A stretch of 64,000 nucleotides of DNA from Dehalococcoidia bacterium (lineage in GTDB: Bacteria; Chloroflexota; Dehalococcoidia; Dehalococcoidales; Fen-1064). The notes under the pieces were generated by a model that saw nothing but the letters and a program-made list of their open reading frames with translations, was not told the DNA's origin and searched no databases. Made by a program: the position numbers and the translations under genes. The stretch's first letter is position 1. Every line of letters begins with the position of its first letter. The DNA lies in assembly GCA_011170375.1 (NCBI GenBank), contig DUEV01000005.1, positions 168,231-232,230 on the forward strand, written 5' to 3'. Below, piece by piece: positions 48,372-58,380 of the stretch.

Positions 48372-48441
48372 CGGCGGATACTTAATCAGGTAGCATTAGG
48401 CCTGATGTAATCCGGCGGACACACTTCACGGAAACCGGCAT

Positions 48442-49365
48442 ATGGCTATTATCGTTACCAGTAATCTATCCAAGAAATTCAAAGACCTGCTGGCGGTTGA
48501 TAACGTCAGCCTTGAGGTCGAGGAGGGAGAGTGCTTTGGCCTGCTCGGCCCGAACGGTGCGGGCAAGACCTCCCTCATCCGCATGATAACCGCTGTTTCT
48601 CCACCGCTCAGCGGTAGTATTGAGGTAGCTGGCATGGATCTGGCGAGTCACCCGCGTCAGGTCAAGGCTATCCTGGGGATAGTGCCGCAGATAGACAACC
48701 TGGACGAAGACCTGACGGTGCTCCAGAACCTGACCACCTTTGCCCGCTACTTTGGCATTCCTAAGACGGTTGCTCACACTCGTGGCTGTGAGCTGTTGCA
48801 ACTGTTTCATTTGGAGGAAAAGAGCAGTGGCCGTATCAAGGAGCTGTCCGGCGGCATGAGGCGTCTTCTCTTGATTGCCAGGGGGCTGGTCAACCAGCCC
48901 CGGATTGCTATTCTCGATGAACCGACCGTTGGTCTTGACCCGCAGACTAGGCATCTGGTATGGCAGCAATTGACCGAACTAAAGGAACAGGGGGTTACCC
49001 GGCTTCTGTGCACACAGAACATGGAGGAGGCAGCGGTTCTCTGTGACCGTGTGGCTGTTATGCACCGGGGGCGGATATTGAGCCTGGATAGCCCGCAGGT
49101 ACTCATCACCCGGCATGTTGGTGAAACGGTGCTGGAGGTAGCCGTTACCTCGGCGAACCGGGCAAAGGTTGTCCGGGAGCTCAGTACACACGGGATAGAC
49201 TTCCTGGACGTGGGTAATACTGTCAAGGTACTGGGTGTCAATCGTGAGCAATTACCGGCTACGCTCCTTGGTACCGCCGAGGAGTTGAGGTTAAGACCGG
49301 CGACACTGGAGGACGTGTTCTTCCGCCTGACCGGGAAGACTTTGGAGGAGGATGAAGAGGAATGA
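48442..49365 (+). CDS. ABC transporter ATP-binding protein (DrrA type)
   Basis: GLLGPNGAGKTSLIRMI; ELSGGMRRLLLIARGLVNQP; AILDEPTVGLDPQTR. Confidence 0.93.
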   Translation: MAIIVTSNLSKKFKDLLAVDNVSLEVEEGECFGLLGPNGAGKTSLIRMITAVSPPLSGSIEVAGMDLASHPRQVKAILGIVPQIDNLDEDLTVLQNLTTFARYFGIPKTVAHTRGCELLQLFHLEEKSSGRIKELSGGMRRLLLIARGLVNQPRIAILDEPTVGLDPQTRHLVWQQLTELKEQGVTRLLCTQNMEEAAVLCDRVAVMHRGRILSLDSPQVLITRHVGETVLEVAVTSANRAKVVRELSTHGIDFLDVGNTVKVLGVNREQLPATLLGTAEELRLRPATLEDVFFRLTGKTLEEDEEE

Positions 49366-50126
49366 GGATGTTCTCTTGGCGCTCCTTCAGGATGTGGCAG
49401 CGTAACCGTGATGTCTTCTTGCGACTCTGGCACTCGGAGGCGCCGGGTACGATAGTCGAACCGCTTATTATTCTGGTGGCCATGGGTCTGGGTCTCGGTG
49501 CCTACGTTACTCTTACTGACAATCAGGACTATATCGAGTTCATCGTCCCTGGTATTGTCTGCAGCTATGCCATGTTCAGCGTTTTCGGCGAGTGCACCTA
49601 CGGTACCTTTTTCCGTATGGAGGAGCGTAAGACCTTCGACGCCATTATCGCTACCCCGCTGAATGTCGAGGATGTAATCGCTGGGGAGATATTCTGGGGG
49701 GCGACCCGCTCGTTGATGACCGGCAGTGTTATCCTGGTGGTAGCCCTCGCCTTTCAGCAGGTAGATTCATGGTGGACATTGTTGGTGCCGTTCCTCTCTT
49801 TTTATCACGGGGTGATGTTCGCTTCGATTGCCGTCTTCTTTACTTCAGTGGCGCCATCGTTTTATACTTTCAACCACGTTTTTACCCTATTTGTTACGCC
49901 GATGTTCTTTCTCAGCGGCGTCTTCTTCCCATTGTCGGATTTCCCTCAAGTGGTGCAGAACCTCAGCTGGATTGCCCCGTTGACACCGGTCGTTCACCTG
50001 ACCAGAGCTTTGTTCGAGGGTGAGTTCCACCTGATTCATTTGGTTGTAGCCGGTTACATACTGCTGGTAACAATTGTCTTTTTCGCACTGGCACTGTTCA
50101 TAATGCGACGGCGGCTCACCGTTTGA
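49362..50126 (+). CDS. ABC-2 type transporter permease
   Basis: ATGA overlap; FVTPMFFLSGVFFPLSDFPQVVQNLSWIAPLTPVVHLTRALFEG. Confidence 0.9.
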   Translation: MRMFSWRSFRMWQRNRDVFLRLWHSEAPGTIVEPLIILVAMGLGLGAYVTLTDNQDYIEFIVPGIVCSYAMFSVFGECTYGTFFRMEERKTFDAIIATPLNVEDVIAGEIFWGATRSLMTGSVILVVALAFQQVDSWWTLLVPFLSFYHGVMFASIAVFFTSVAPSFYTFNHVFTLFVTPMFFLSGVFFPLSDFPQVVQNLSWIAPLTPVVHLTRALFEGEFHLIHLVVAGYILLVTIVFFALALFIMRRRLTV

Positions 50127-50182
50127 TTGGGCCTTTTATTATCTTTGCTTTTTACTGGTTGGTTTCCCTATAATTGTGCCGT

Positions 50183-50725
50183 ATGAAACTGGTCGCAGTT
50201 GTTGGCATGGTCGGCTCTGGAAAATCGGAAGTATCCCGACTTTTTAAGGAGGCCGGCTTTACACGGATAAGGTTCGGCGATGTCACTGATGATGAGCTGA
50301 GGAAACGTGGCCAGGAGTTAAACGAGGAAAACGAGCGCCGTGTCCGTGAGTTGCTCCGGCAGGAGCGTGGCATGGCTGTCTATGCTGAACTGAACCTGCC
50401 CCGGATCGATGCCGCCCTGACGAGCTCGGATGTGGTGGTTGACGGACTTTACTCCTGGGAGGAGTATACTTTTTTAAAGGACCATTACGGTGATAGCCTG
50501 TGTCTGGTAGCCGTCTGGTCGTCCCCTGCGACACGCTATTCCCGGCTAGGTAGTAGACGCAATCGGCCACTGACACCAAAGGAGGCGGCCGGACGCGACC
50601 AGGTGGAGATTGAGAACCTGCACAAGGGTGGCCCAATCGCCGTCGCCGATTATCTCATCGTTAACGAGTCTTCTATGGAAGACCTGAGAAAGCAGACCGA
50701 ACAGACTATCGCCAGGATACGGTGA
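50183..50725 (+). CDS. AAA/P-loop nucleotide kinase-like protein (dephospho-CoA kinase-related)
   Basis: MKLVAVVGMVGSGKSEVSRLFKEAGFTRIRFGDV. Confidence 0.75.
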   Translation: MKLVAVVGMVGSGKSEVSRLFKEAGFTRIRFGDVTDDELRKRGQELNEENERRVRELLRQERGMAVYAELNLPRIDAALTSSDVVVDGLYSWEEYTFLKDHYGDSLCLVAVWSSPATRYSRLGSRRNRPLTPKEAAGRDQVEIENLHKGGPIAVADYLIVNESSMEDLRKQTEQTIARIR

Positions 50726-50728
50726 ACT

Positions 50729-51202
50729 TTGGAAAGGCTGAGTTTTGATGACTATTGCCTCAAGATAGCCTCGGTGGTGGCTGAGCGCTCCACCTGCCGT
50801 CGACACCATATGGGGGCCGTCGCCGTCAGGGACAAGCATATCCTGACCACCGGCTATAACGGCGCCGCCGCCGGTCTAAAGGACTGCCTCGAGCTGGGTT
50901 GTCTTCGTGACGAGCAGGGGATTCCCTCTGGTGAGAGGCACGAGATATGCCGGGCGATTCATGCCGAGCAGAACGTTATCATCCAGGCAGCCCTGCATGG
51001 GGTTAGCCTTGAAGGTTGTACCATCTACTGCACGCACACGCCTTGTGTCCTCTGCGCCAAGATGTTGATAAATGCCCGAATAAGACGATTTGTGACCTTC
51101 GGCAACTATAGCGATGATGCTTTCAAGGAGCTATTCCGCGAAGCCGGCATCGAGGTGGAGATACGGGAGCGGCCATCACCTGAGATAACCTTTCTGGACT
51201 AA
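50729..51202 (+). CDS. dCMP deaminase (ComEB-like)
   Basis: CRAIHAEQNVIIQAA; YCTHTPCVLCAKMLINARI zinc motifs; TTG start. Confidence 0.92.
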   Translation: MERLSFDDYCLKIASVVAERSTCRRHHMGAVAVRDKHILTTGYNGAAAGLKDCLELGCLRDEQGIPSGERHEICRAIHAEQNVIIQAALHGVSLEGCTIYCTHTPCVLCAKMLINARIRRFVTFGNYSDDAFKELFREAGIEVEIRERPSPEITFLD

Positions 51203-51246
51203 GACTGGCTGACTTACCGGTCGTTTGGGTGTAGCGGCTGGCAAAC

Positions 51247-51714
51247 ATGACAAGCCCTGTTAATGGAGAAGTGATAAAGCGTGCTATGGAGAAGAATCAG
51301 GTATATCGGGGGATTGTCAAGACGGGGCGTGGTGCGGGAGTCGCCGAGATGTCATCTCCTGATGTTCTGGAGAGATTTAAACTGCTACTTGGGATTCCTG
51401 TAATTCCAGGCACATTGAATGTCGACCTTGACCAGCCCTTTGATTTATCCTTACTGGACTACGTTAACTTTGCCGGGATAGGTTTCAGCATAGACCTTGC
51501 GAAACAGGGCATAGATTATGACGGCGAGCTCGGTATGCATTATAGCCGGGTAATCGTCGCTGACACGTATCCTGCCGGTATTGTTTTCTTCACATGGGTC
51601 GATGACCCTTACACCGATGCCGAACTGGTCAGTCCCTATCATCTGAGAAGCGTTCTTAATCTACAGGACGGGGACACAGTTGAGTTCAGGCTGGTGGATA
51701 CCGAACAGGGTTAG
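51247..51714 (+). CDS. DUF120/archaeal-type CTP-dependent riboflavin kinase-like protein
   Basis: YRGIVKTGRGAGVAEMSSPDVLERFKLLLGIPVIPGTLNVDLDQPFD...YPAGIVFFTWVDDPYTDAELVSPYHLRSVLNLQDGDTVEFRL. Confidence 0.6.
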   Translation: MTSPVNGEVIKRAMEKNQVYRGIVKTGRGAGVAEMSSPDVLERFKLLLGIPVIPGTLNVDLDQPFDLSLLDYVNFAGIGFSIDLAKQGIDYDGELGMHYSRVIVADTYPAGIVFFTWVDDPYTDAELVSPYHLRSVLNLQDGDTVEFRLVDTEQG

Positions 51715-51727
51715 TCGCAGCGCTGGA

Positions 51728-52246
51728 CTATCGGTCGATGTTTTCCCCCTGGTAGGTTCCGGAGTAGCCCTCTGTCTCGCCTGTTAATCGCATGAAGACA
51801 ATCTGTGCGATAGCGACGTCTTTCTGGAGGCGGAACCCACGGGGGTTGAATACCACCATCATGGCCCGTGAGCGGCCCGAGTATCCGGCATCCCAGACAG
51901 CGCCGTACACGGTGACGCCGCTGCGCAACAGGCTGGAGCGGGGCTGGGCCAGCGCCATGATGTTGTTCGGAAGGTTAACAATCTCATTGTAGGTGATGAT
52001 GTAGGGGCCGGGCATCAGTTCAAGGAAGCCCAGGCCATCGAATACCAGCGGGGCGAGGTCGGAGACTAATCTCTGGCTATTATCGACCGTAATACTGCCC
52101 GCCGTCTGGGGCATAGCCACTTCACGGATGGTCAGGTCGAAGCCGTTGGGCTGTAGCTGGGCATCAAGGTCACGGTAGCCTTCAATCAGCGGCGGCTCGT
52201 TTTCCAGTAATTGGAGGATATCCTGCTTGGATAGAACGGCAGTCAT
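51728..52246 (-). CDS. dcd: dCTP deaminase
   Basis: QPNGFDLTIREV; AQPRSSLLRSGVTVYGAVWDAGYSGRSRAMMVVFN. Confidence 0.88.
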   Translation of the reverse strand: MTAVLSKQDILQLLENEPPLIEGYRDLDAQLQPNGFDLTIREVAMPQTAGSITVDNSQRLVSDLAPLVFDGLGFLELMPGPYIITYNEIVNLPNNIMALAQPRSSLLRSGVTVYGAVWDAGYSGRSRAMMVVFNPRGFRLQKDVAIAQIVFMRLTGETEGYSGTYQGENIDR

Positions 52247-52307
52247 GTCAACCAAGTATAGCCCCCACTCTGAGCGGGCTGTCAAGGTTTAAGAGTTCAC
52301 ACGAAGT

Positions 52308-53369
52308 CTAGCCACGCTGGGCAAGCTGTTCTTTGAGGTAATTAATTGCTTCTACCGGGGAGGGGTCTACGCGGTACAGGATTGCCAGGTAATAGCTGAC
52401 GTAGTCGCCGAAAAGCACCAGGCTTAGCATCTGGCTCAGGTGAGAAGTACCCTCTCCATCCACAAACTCGTACTGGACTCCGGCACGCTTAAGAAGCTCA
52501 CAGGTGACTTCGTAGCGCCGCTGTATTGGTTGCGCCAGTAAAGGTGACCGCAGCAATACTACCACGATTTTCTCCGCCAGCTCCGGCGGGAACTGGTAAC
52601 CCACCACGGCGTTGTGGTTAAGCTCGGGAAAGACCTCATGGAAAGCCCAGGCTTTGCTGTTTTCGTTAAGCTGCGTTTTCCAGCGGCGGGCCACCTCGCT
52701 GAGCAGGCCAGCCCCGTATATTACCGTCAGGTGGCCGTGCAACCTCTCGGCCAGTTTTCGCGCCGGGTTCTTTGACGCTGGCCGTGTCTCGTCTATTTTA
52801 ATTGATAGCTTCTGAAGGACAGCCAATGCTTCATCTACATCGGCTGACTTGTCGCCGACCACGCCGAGTTTCTGCATGAAGCAGAGGATAGGCAGGAAGC
52901 TGAAGGCAAGGGCGGCGCGGGGTTGGGAGCGGTAGGTGAAGGTGAGGACAGGGATACCATTCTCGTCGGCTATACTCTTCAACTTGCCGCCGGTGGTAAT
53001 GGCCAGTTTCTTAGCCCCGGTCTCCAGAGCCTGGTTGAAGGCGGACAGTGTCTCTTCGGTGTTCCCCGAATAGCTTGAGGCAATCACTAGTGTCTTGTCA
53101 TCAACGAAGGCAGGCAGTTCGTAACCACGGTTAACGATAATCGGTAGCTTGGATTCTGGTACTGCCAGACTGCTGACCAGGTCACCACCGATGGCCGAGC
53201 CACCCATGCCGATGATGAGCACTTTGTTTATGTCGGAATATTCTTTAGGCAAGGTGAAATCCTTAGCCATCTGCCAGGCCTGCTGGCATTGCCAGGGCAC
53301 CTCGTGGATTCGACCAAGCATGTCTTCCGGGTCGAGCTTCTTGAGATTGCTACTGTCTGTTTCCGTCAT
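52308..53369 (-). CDS. bifunctional phosphoglucose/phosphomannose isomerase
   Basis: VLIIGMGGSAIGGDLVSSLA; VIASSYSGNTEETLSAF SIS domain. Confidence 0.92.
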   Translation of the reverse strand: MTETDSSNLKKLDPEDMLGRIHEVPWQCQQAWQMAKDFTLPKEYSDINKVLIIGMGGSAIGGDLVSSLAVPESKLPIIVNRGYELPAFVDDKTLVIASSYSGNTEETLSAFNQALETGAKKLAITTGGKLKSIADENGIPVLTFTYRSQPRAALAFSFLPILCFMQKLGVVGDKSADVDEALAVLQKLSIKIDETRPASKNPARKLAERLHGHLTVIYGAGLLSEVARRWKTQLNENSKAWAFHEVFPELNHNAVVGYQFPPELAEKIVVVLLRSPLLAQPIQRRYEVTCELLKRAGVQYEFVDGEGTSHLSQMLSLVLFGDYVSYYLAILYRVDPSPVEAINYLKEQLAQRG

Positions 53370-53404
53370 GGTAAGGTCATAATACCATAAACAAGCAGAG
53401 CCTG

Positions 53405-53866
53405 TTATTTTTTAGCACCTGCTTTGTTTTCTTCATCTTCTTTGATATCTTCCACTATTCTGTACACCTTTACGGCGTCGTCGGTAGTCTCAGCTTTCTC
53501 TATAGCTTTCAGCTTGGCTCGTGAGTCGACGAACGCCTCGAGGGATTTGCTACCGAAGTAAAACGTGATGATAGCACCTAGCTCCAGCAGTATCCACTTT
53601 TTGTCCTCGACGACCACGTAGTCTGCCCCCTTCAGCAGGACCATGGTGGCGATAGCACTGAATGATAGGGCAAGGAAGGTACGCATGGCGCCTTTGGGTA
53701 GCCCCATCGTTTCCTTTTTTTCGAGTGGATTAGCAATGCCCTTTTTCCAGTCCCGATATCGGAAGCCGAAGTAAAGAAAGAGTCTTATTATCCAGGCCAG
53801 TCCTGCGATTGCCACGACCACCACAATAGCCGTGGGTAAAAAGGTGTTTGTCAGGAAATCTCCCAT
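53405..53866 (-). CDS. hypothetical membrane protein
   Basis: MGDFLTNTFLPTAIVVVVAIAGLAWIIRLFLYFGFRYRDW; two to three TM segments. Confidence 0.55.
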   Translation of the reverse strand: MGDFLTNTFLPTAIVVVVAIAGLAWIIRLFLYFGFRYRDWKKGIANPLEKKETMGLPKGAMRTFLALSFSAIATMVLLKGADYVVVEDKKWILLELGAIITFYFGSKSLEAFVDSRAKLKAIEKAETTDDAVKVYRIVEDIKEDEENKAGAKK

Positions 53867-54019
53867 TATTATTCTGTGCCCTCCTTTGCCCCGTGATACT
53901 GGTGCCGTTAGCGGGGGACTCATGAATGTGCGTGTGGGGTCATATTATATCCCCATATGTATCCGTGTCAAGATAGTACGACTAATGTTACTGAAAAATA
54001 AGGGTTTGTCAGGATACCC

Positions 54020-56476
54020 CTAGGTGGTAAACCATCCGTAGAGGGTCGGCAGACACGCTGGTAGAGATTCGATATCGTCCAGCACCTCGTACTGCATATC
54101 GCCGCATATCGTCCTGAGATAGTCGTGTCCTTCCCGGTCGAAGGTAAGACATAGCGACGTTATCCCCTTCTGCCTGGCCTCCAGCAATGCCATCTTCGTA
54201 TCATGGATAGCATATTCTTTCTCAAGCCCTTCCCTTCCATAGTTGTGGTCTTCAGGTCGACCGTCGCTGATGAGGAAGAGGAACTTGCCCTTGGACTCCT
54301 GCTGCTCCAGCTTCCATGTGGCGTGGCGGATGGCCGGTCCCATTCTGGTTCCCCGCTGTGGAATAATGCTATCAATCCGGCTCTTCACCCGGTCCGAGAA
54401 GTCTTCCTCAAGGTCCTTTATCATGTAAAGCTCCACGTTTTCTCGCCCGTGACTGGAGAAACCGTAGATTCCGTAGTTGTCGCCGATGGCCTCCAATGCC
54501 CTTATCAGCAGAACGATGCTCTCCTTCTCGAGATCGATGATTCGTTTGAACTCTCTTGGCCTGAGTTTACCCTTATGGTCGGACTGTAGCCACTCGAAGT
54601 AAGTCCGGTAGTCGCTGGCAAATACAGGATTGATGGAGTCTCTCTGCAGTCGATTGATGTATTCGACTGTTGAGGAACTCATGTCCAGAAGGAAAGCCAC
54701 CGAAACATCCCGCTCTACCTTATTCCTCCGCCAGTAAATTTTAGCATCCGAGCCGTGCCCGGCTTTCTTTCCGATAACGAAGTCCACCAACGCATCAAGG
54801 TCGAAGTCCTCACCGTCATGCAGTCGTTTCACCTTACGGCGGGCCCGAGGATTCAGTTGTTCAAACCGCCCTCTGATTTCAGCAACCAACCGAGCATACT
54901 CATCGAGGGTAGCCTCGAAAAAGTCGGTATTACCCTCTTCCAGTGGCATCTCCCGTACCCGACACCACCTTAATCGATAATCACTGGCCCGGAAGTCCCA
55001 CTCGTCATACAGATAAGAGCGAGGGCTATCGACTGCAAGGGATTCACCTTCGATACTGTCGTCCTCCTGCTCTGGTTGAGCCTCACTCAATAGAGTATCC
55101 TGCTCACTCAATGCGTTCATACCGAAGACATGAGTTTCTTCCGGATCATCGGTTGCAGCTGCCAGCTCGCCGATATCAAGAATGTCATCCAGCATAGCAG
55201 TATCTGTCGACGCCGGCCACGGTGAATGCGCATATTCTGTCTCCGTCCCGTCAACACCAGTCGCCTCCGCCTCCTTGGTTTCATAAACAGGCTCCAGCCT
55301 GAAAATGCCCCGGTACTCTACCCTGGCAGGACTGAAGTGTGGTGAATTATCAGTAGCCTCCCACTCTAGCTCTCTCAGCACTGCGTCGATATCACTGGAC
55401 GTGAAGAGCCCGTCGCTGCTGTTAAGCTCGATTGCCTCCCACCGGTCAATCCGAGAACGACTCGCGGGTATCCTGCTGGCCAGTTGATAAAGGCGTATCA
55501 TAACTTCGGTGCTATCGTCTATGCTGGCTTCCGATGACATCACGCGACCCAAAATCCTGCTGGCAAGCTGCAGAGGTGTACGCAGTACCGCCGGGACCAG
55601 CCATTTCCCCGAACTTTCCAGACTGAGCCGGACCATAATCTCAAGGAAAGCCTCTCTGAGTGAGTGTGAGGTGATGGGGGGTCTTATACTCATTGCTTCG
55701 GCCTGAATCCTGCTGTAATCCTGCCTAATGCCCCGGTACCTCTGTTTGGTGGCGAAGTCAATGCGGCCGTCCTCCACAATAGTGAATATATCGGTGGCCA
55801 GACTGCTGTTGTCGAAGAGATTCAGAAATTTCAACAGGTCCGTTTCAGTATCATCGCTCTCGACCGGGCGGTGTGAAAGACCCAGGTCACGGCAGAGAGA
55901 GGTGGCTTTATCAATCCTGAATTCATAACTGCCGAATTCAAAGTGCCCTATCTGATGAGTGGTCATTACCTTATACCACGTGAAGTTCTCGGGTTTGCTG
56001 GGATACCTGTCAACGAATTCCGGCAGGAAGATGGCGTTACGGTTTATCGGGAGCTCCGCAGATAGAACGGGAGTCTTGCTGCCAATCAGTGCCAGGCAGT
56101 AGGTTTCCATAAGCTTCTTAATACTATCCAGTTCAACCCCGGGTGAAAGCTTCTCCAGCAGTTGAACACTCCTGAACGTTCCCAGACGGAAATACTCTAT
56201 ACCACTCCCCTCGCTCTTACGAAGTAGCTCAAGACCTTCCTGACACCAGGGTTCCAGACCGGTTGGACCAGCCCTTTCTATCACAAAAGGACAGGTTCTC
56301 AGGAATTCTGATGCTGCGGGGGAGGATATGCGAAGTGCTTCTTCGGTCAGCTCCAGGAGGCGGTTATGCACCGCAGCGGGCACCAGTCGTATTACCGCAC
56401 GAAACTCATCGGCAATCGTCGGTGGAAAGCTCTCAAGTGCCTGCTTTACCGAGATGGTGTCTCTGTTGTCTGTCAT
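54020..56476 (-). CDS. VWA-domain protein of CbbO/NorD family
   Basis: VAFLLDMSSSTVEY MIDAS; FLFLISDGRPEDHNYG; central THQIGHFEFGSYEF...IVEDGRID. Confidence 0.82.
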   Translation of the reverse strand: MTDNRDTISVKQALESFPPTIADEFRAVIRLVPAAVHNRLLELTEEALRISSPAASEFLRTCPFVIERAGPTGLEPWCQEGLELLRKSEGSGIEYFRLGTFRSVQLLEKLSPGVELDSIKKLMETYCLALIGSKTPVLSAELPINRNAIFLPEFVDRYPSKPENFTWYKVMTTHQIGHFEFGSYEFRIDKATSLCRDLGLSHRPVESDDTETDLLKFLNLFDNSSLATDIFTIVEDGRIDFATKQRYRGIRQDYSRIQAEAMSIRPPITSHSLREAFLEIMVRLSLESSGKWLVPAVLRTPLQLASRILGRVMSSEASIDDSTEVMIRLYQLASRIPASRSRIDRWEAIELNSSDGLFTSSDIDAVLRELEWEATDNSPHFSPARVEYRGIFRLEPVYETKEAEATGVDGTETEYAHSPWPASTDTAMLDDILDIGELAAATDDPEETHVFGMNALSEQDTLLSEAQPEQEDDSIEGESLAVDSPRSYLYDEWDFRASDYRLRWCRVREMPLEEGNTDFFEATLDEYARLVAEIRGRFEQLNPRARRKVKRLHDGEDFDLDALVDFVIGKKAGHGSDAKIYWRRNKVERDVSVAFLLDMSSSTVEYINRLQRDSINPVFASDYRTYFEWLQSDHKGKLRPREFKRIIDLEKESIVLLIRALEAIGDNYGIYGFSSHGRENVELYMIKDLEEDFSDRVKSRIDSIIPQRGTRMGPAIRHATWKLEQQESKGKFLFLISDGRPEDHNYGREGLEKEYAIHDTKMALLEARQKGITSLCLTFDREGHDYLRTICGDMQYEVLDDIESLPACLPTLYGWFTT

Positions 56477-56503
56477 GTGGCATATATTCTCAGTTTTGTT
56501 GGG

Positions 56504-57403
56504 CTACTCAAATATACTGGAAACGACCTCTTCGATACTCTGCTGGACCTCGGCTTCGTCTGAGACAGCCCAGACTACCGCCACCTGGCAGGCCCGCCGT
56601 GGTGCGACGCCCTGTTTGATGAGCTTCCCGGCATAGATTAGCAGGCGGGTGCTTGTCCCTTCCTGTAAATGGTACTCCTTCAGGTTTCTCGCCTTCTCAC
56701 CGAGTCGGGCCAAATCACGGGCTAGGGTCTCTGAAACGCCACTCTCATGCTTGATGACTTCCGTCTCCAGGTCCAGCGGCGGGTAGTCAAATTCAATGGC
56801 AATAAACCTCTGGCGGGTGCTCTGCTTGAGGTCTTTGAGAGTGCTCTGATATCCCGGATTGTATGAGACTACCAGCAGAAAACCATCGTTGGCTTCAATC
56901 ACCTCCCCCTTTTTCTCTACCGGCAGAATCCGGCGGTGGTCGGTGAGGGGGTGGACCAGCACTGTGGTATCTTTCCTTGCCTCGACTATCTCATCGAGAT
57001 AGCAGATAGCGCCGGCCTTGACTGCCCTGGAGAGCGGCCCGTCAATCCACTTCGTAGATTCACCTTCAAGGAGATACCTGCCGACAAGGTCACTGGCGGT
57101 CAGGTCCTCATGACAGGCAACTGTAATCAGGGGAATGGCCTGCCGCCCGTCAGAAAGTGCCGCTTTCCGGGAACGAGATTTAGCCACAGTAAGTGGCTTG
57201 CCCAGTCGATAGGCCATGTATTCCAGGAACCTGGTCTTGCCACATCCCGTGGGCCCTTTGAGGAGCACCGGTATCCTCTGAGAGTAAGCAGCCTCAAACA
57301 GCTTTACCTCGTCTCTGACCGGCAGGTAGAACGGTTCTTCGGTAATAACGTACTCCTCAACCACGTGTTCCCGGTATTTTCTCTGCTCTTGAACTGACAT
57401 CAC
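56504..57403 (-). CDS. MoxR-type AAA+ ATPase of CbbQ/NorQ family
   Basis: [59 protein letters not shown]. Confidence 0.9.
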   Translation of the reverse strand: MMSVQEQRKYREHVVEEYVITEEPFYLPVRDEVKLFEAAYSQRIPVLLKGPTGCGKTRFLEYMAYRLGKPLTVAKSRSRKAALSDGRQAIPLITVACHEDLTASDLVGRYLLEGESTKWIDGPLSRAVKAGAICYLDEIVEARKDTTVLVHPLTDHRRILPVEKKGEVIEANDGFLLVVSYNPGYQSTLKDLKQSTRQRFIAIEFDYPPLDLETEVIKHESGVSETLARDLARLGEKARNLKEYHLQEGTSTRLLIYAGKLIKQGVAPRRACQVAVVWAVSDEAEVQQSIEEVVSSIFE

Positions 57404-57583
57404 TGATTACTCCCATTCAGCTTTACTGGCGTGTCAGGAGGGCGCATAAATGAATAATTGCCTGTATGGACAATGACTAAGTATATGTTGCTCAGAATTT
57501 GATTGTAGCATTTGAGACATTGAACCGCAATCTACGCATATACTTGGTTCCCGTGCTACAATAATCGGGAGGAGGTATGGTAT

Positions 57584-58285
57584 GTGATGATGTCAGATTT
57601 ACATAGCGGAATTGAAGCGCTGGCTAACTGGATTTCGCAAGCCAAACATCTGGTCGTCTTCACTGGTGCCGGTATCAGCACTGAGTCGGGTCTGCCTGAT
57701 TTCAGGGGTCCTGATGGCCTCTGGACGAGGCGGGACAAAGGACTGCCTCCACCAAAGTTCGACTGGTCGTCGGCCGAGCCGAATCAATCCCATATGGCGA
57801 TAGTCGAGCTCCAGAAAATGGGCAAACTGGCTTTTCTCATCTCTCAGAATATAGACAATCTCCACCTGGCATCAGGAATTAATCCAGAGCTACTGGCGGA
57901 GCTGCACGGTAATCTGACCAAGCTGAAGTGCCGTAAGTGTGGCTTCAAGTGTGACTACTCCCCTGATTTCGATAAGTGCCCTCTCTGTGGCGGAGAGCTT
58001 CGTACCAGTGTGGTCAACTTCGGCGACCCCATGCCACGCGACGAGGTAGAGAAATCGGAATGGCACTCACGTCGCAGCGATCTCTTCATCGTGGCTGGTT
58101 CCAGCCTAGTTGTCTATCCGGCAGCCGACATGCCCAGGATAGCCCTCCAATCCGGTGCTAAGCTGGTAATCATCAACCAGGGGGAGACTCCTTTGGACCA
58201 GGTGTGCCATCTCCGATTTGAGGAGGGGGTGGGCGACGTGCTGGTTCCGGTGGTAGCCCGATTGCATGAGATGCTGGGCTCGTGA
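57584..58285 (+). CDS. Sir2 family NAD-dependent protein deacylase
   Basis: LVVFTGAGISTESGLPDFRGPDGLW; ISQNIDNLHLASG; CRKCGFKCDYSPDFDKCPLCGG. Confidence 0.95.
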   Translation: MMMSDLHSGIEALANWISQAKHLVVFTGAGISTESGLPDFRGPDGLWTRRDKGLPPPKFDWSSAEPNQSHMAIVELQKMGKLAFLISQNIDNLHLASGINPELLAELHGNLTKLKCRKCGFKCDYSPDFDKCPLCGGELRTSVVNFGDPMPRDEVEKSEWHSRRSDLFIVAGSSLVVYPAADMPRIALQSGAKLVIINQGETPLDQVCHLRFEEGVGDVLVPVVARLHEMLGS

Positions 58286-58380
58286 GGGGTTTTCAGGTGT
58301 CCTTGACATGGGCGGCACGGTCGCCTAGAGTGTCTTTTATGCAGGTGCGCATCCATTAGAGAGATGAAAGGGAAAATAGC

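Noticed and set aside
57404-57583. 9-bp inverted repeat AAGTATATG...CATATACTT upstream of sir2
   Set aside because: Arms are about 50 nt apart and AT-rich; not convincing as an operator or structure without conservation.
38913-58285. HerA plus Sir2 as an antiphage HerA-SIR2 defence system
   Set aside because: The Sir2 gene is about 17 kb from herA and is a normal zinc-finger deacylase; HerA pairs better with NurA.
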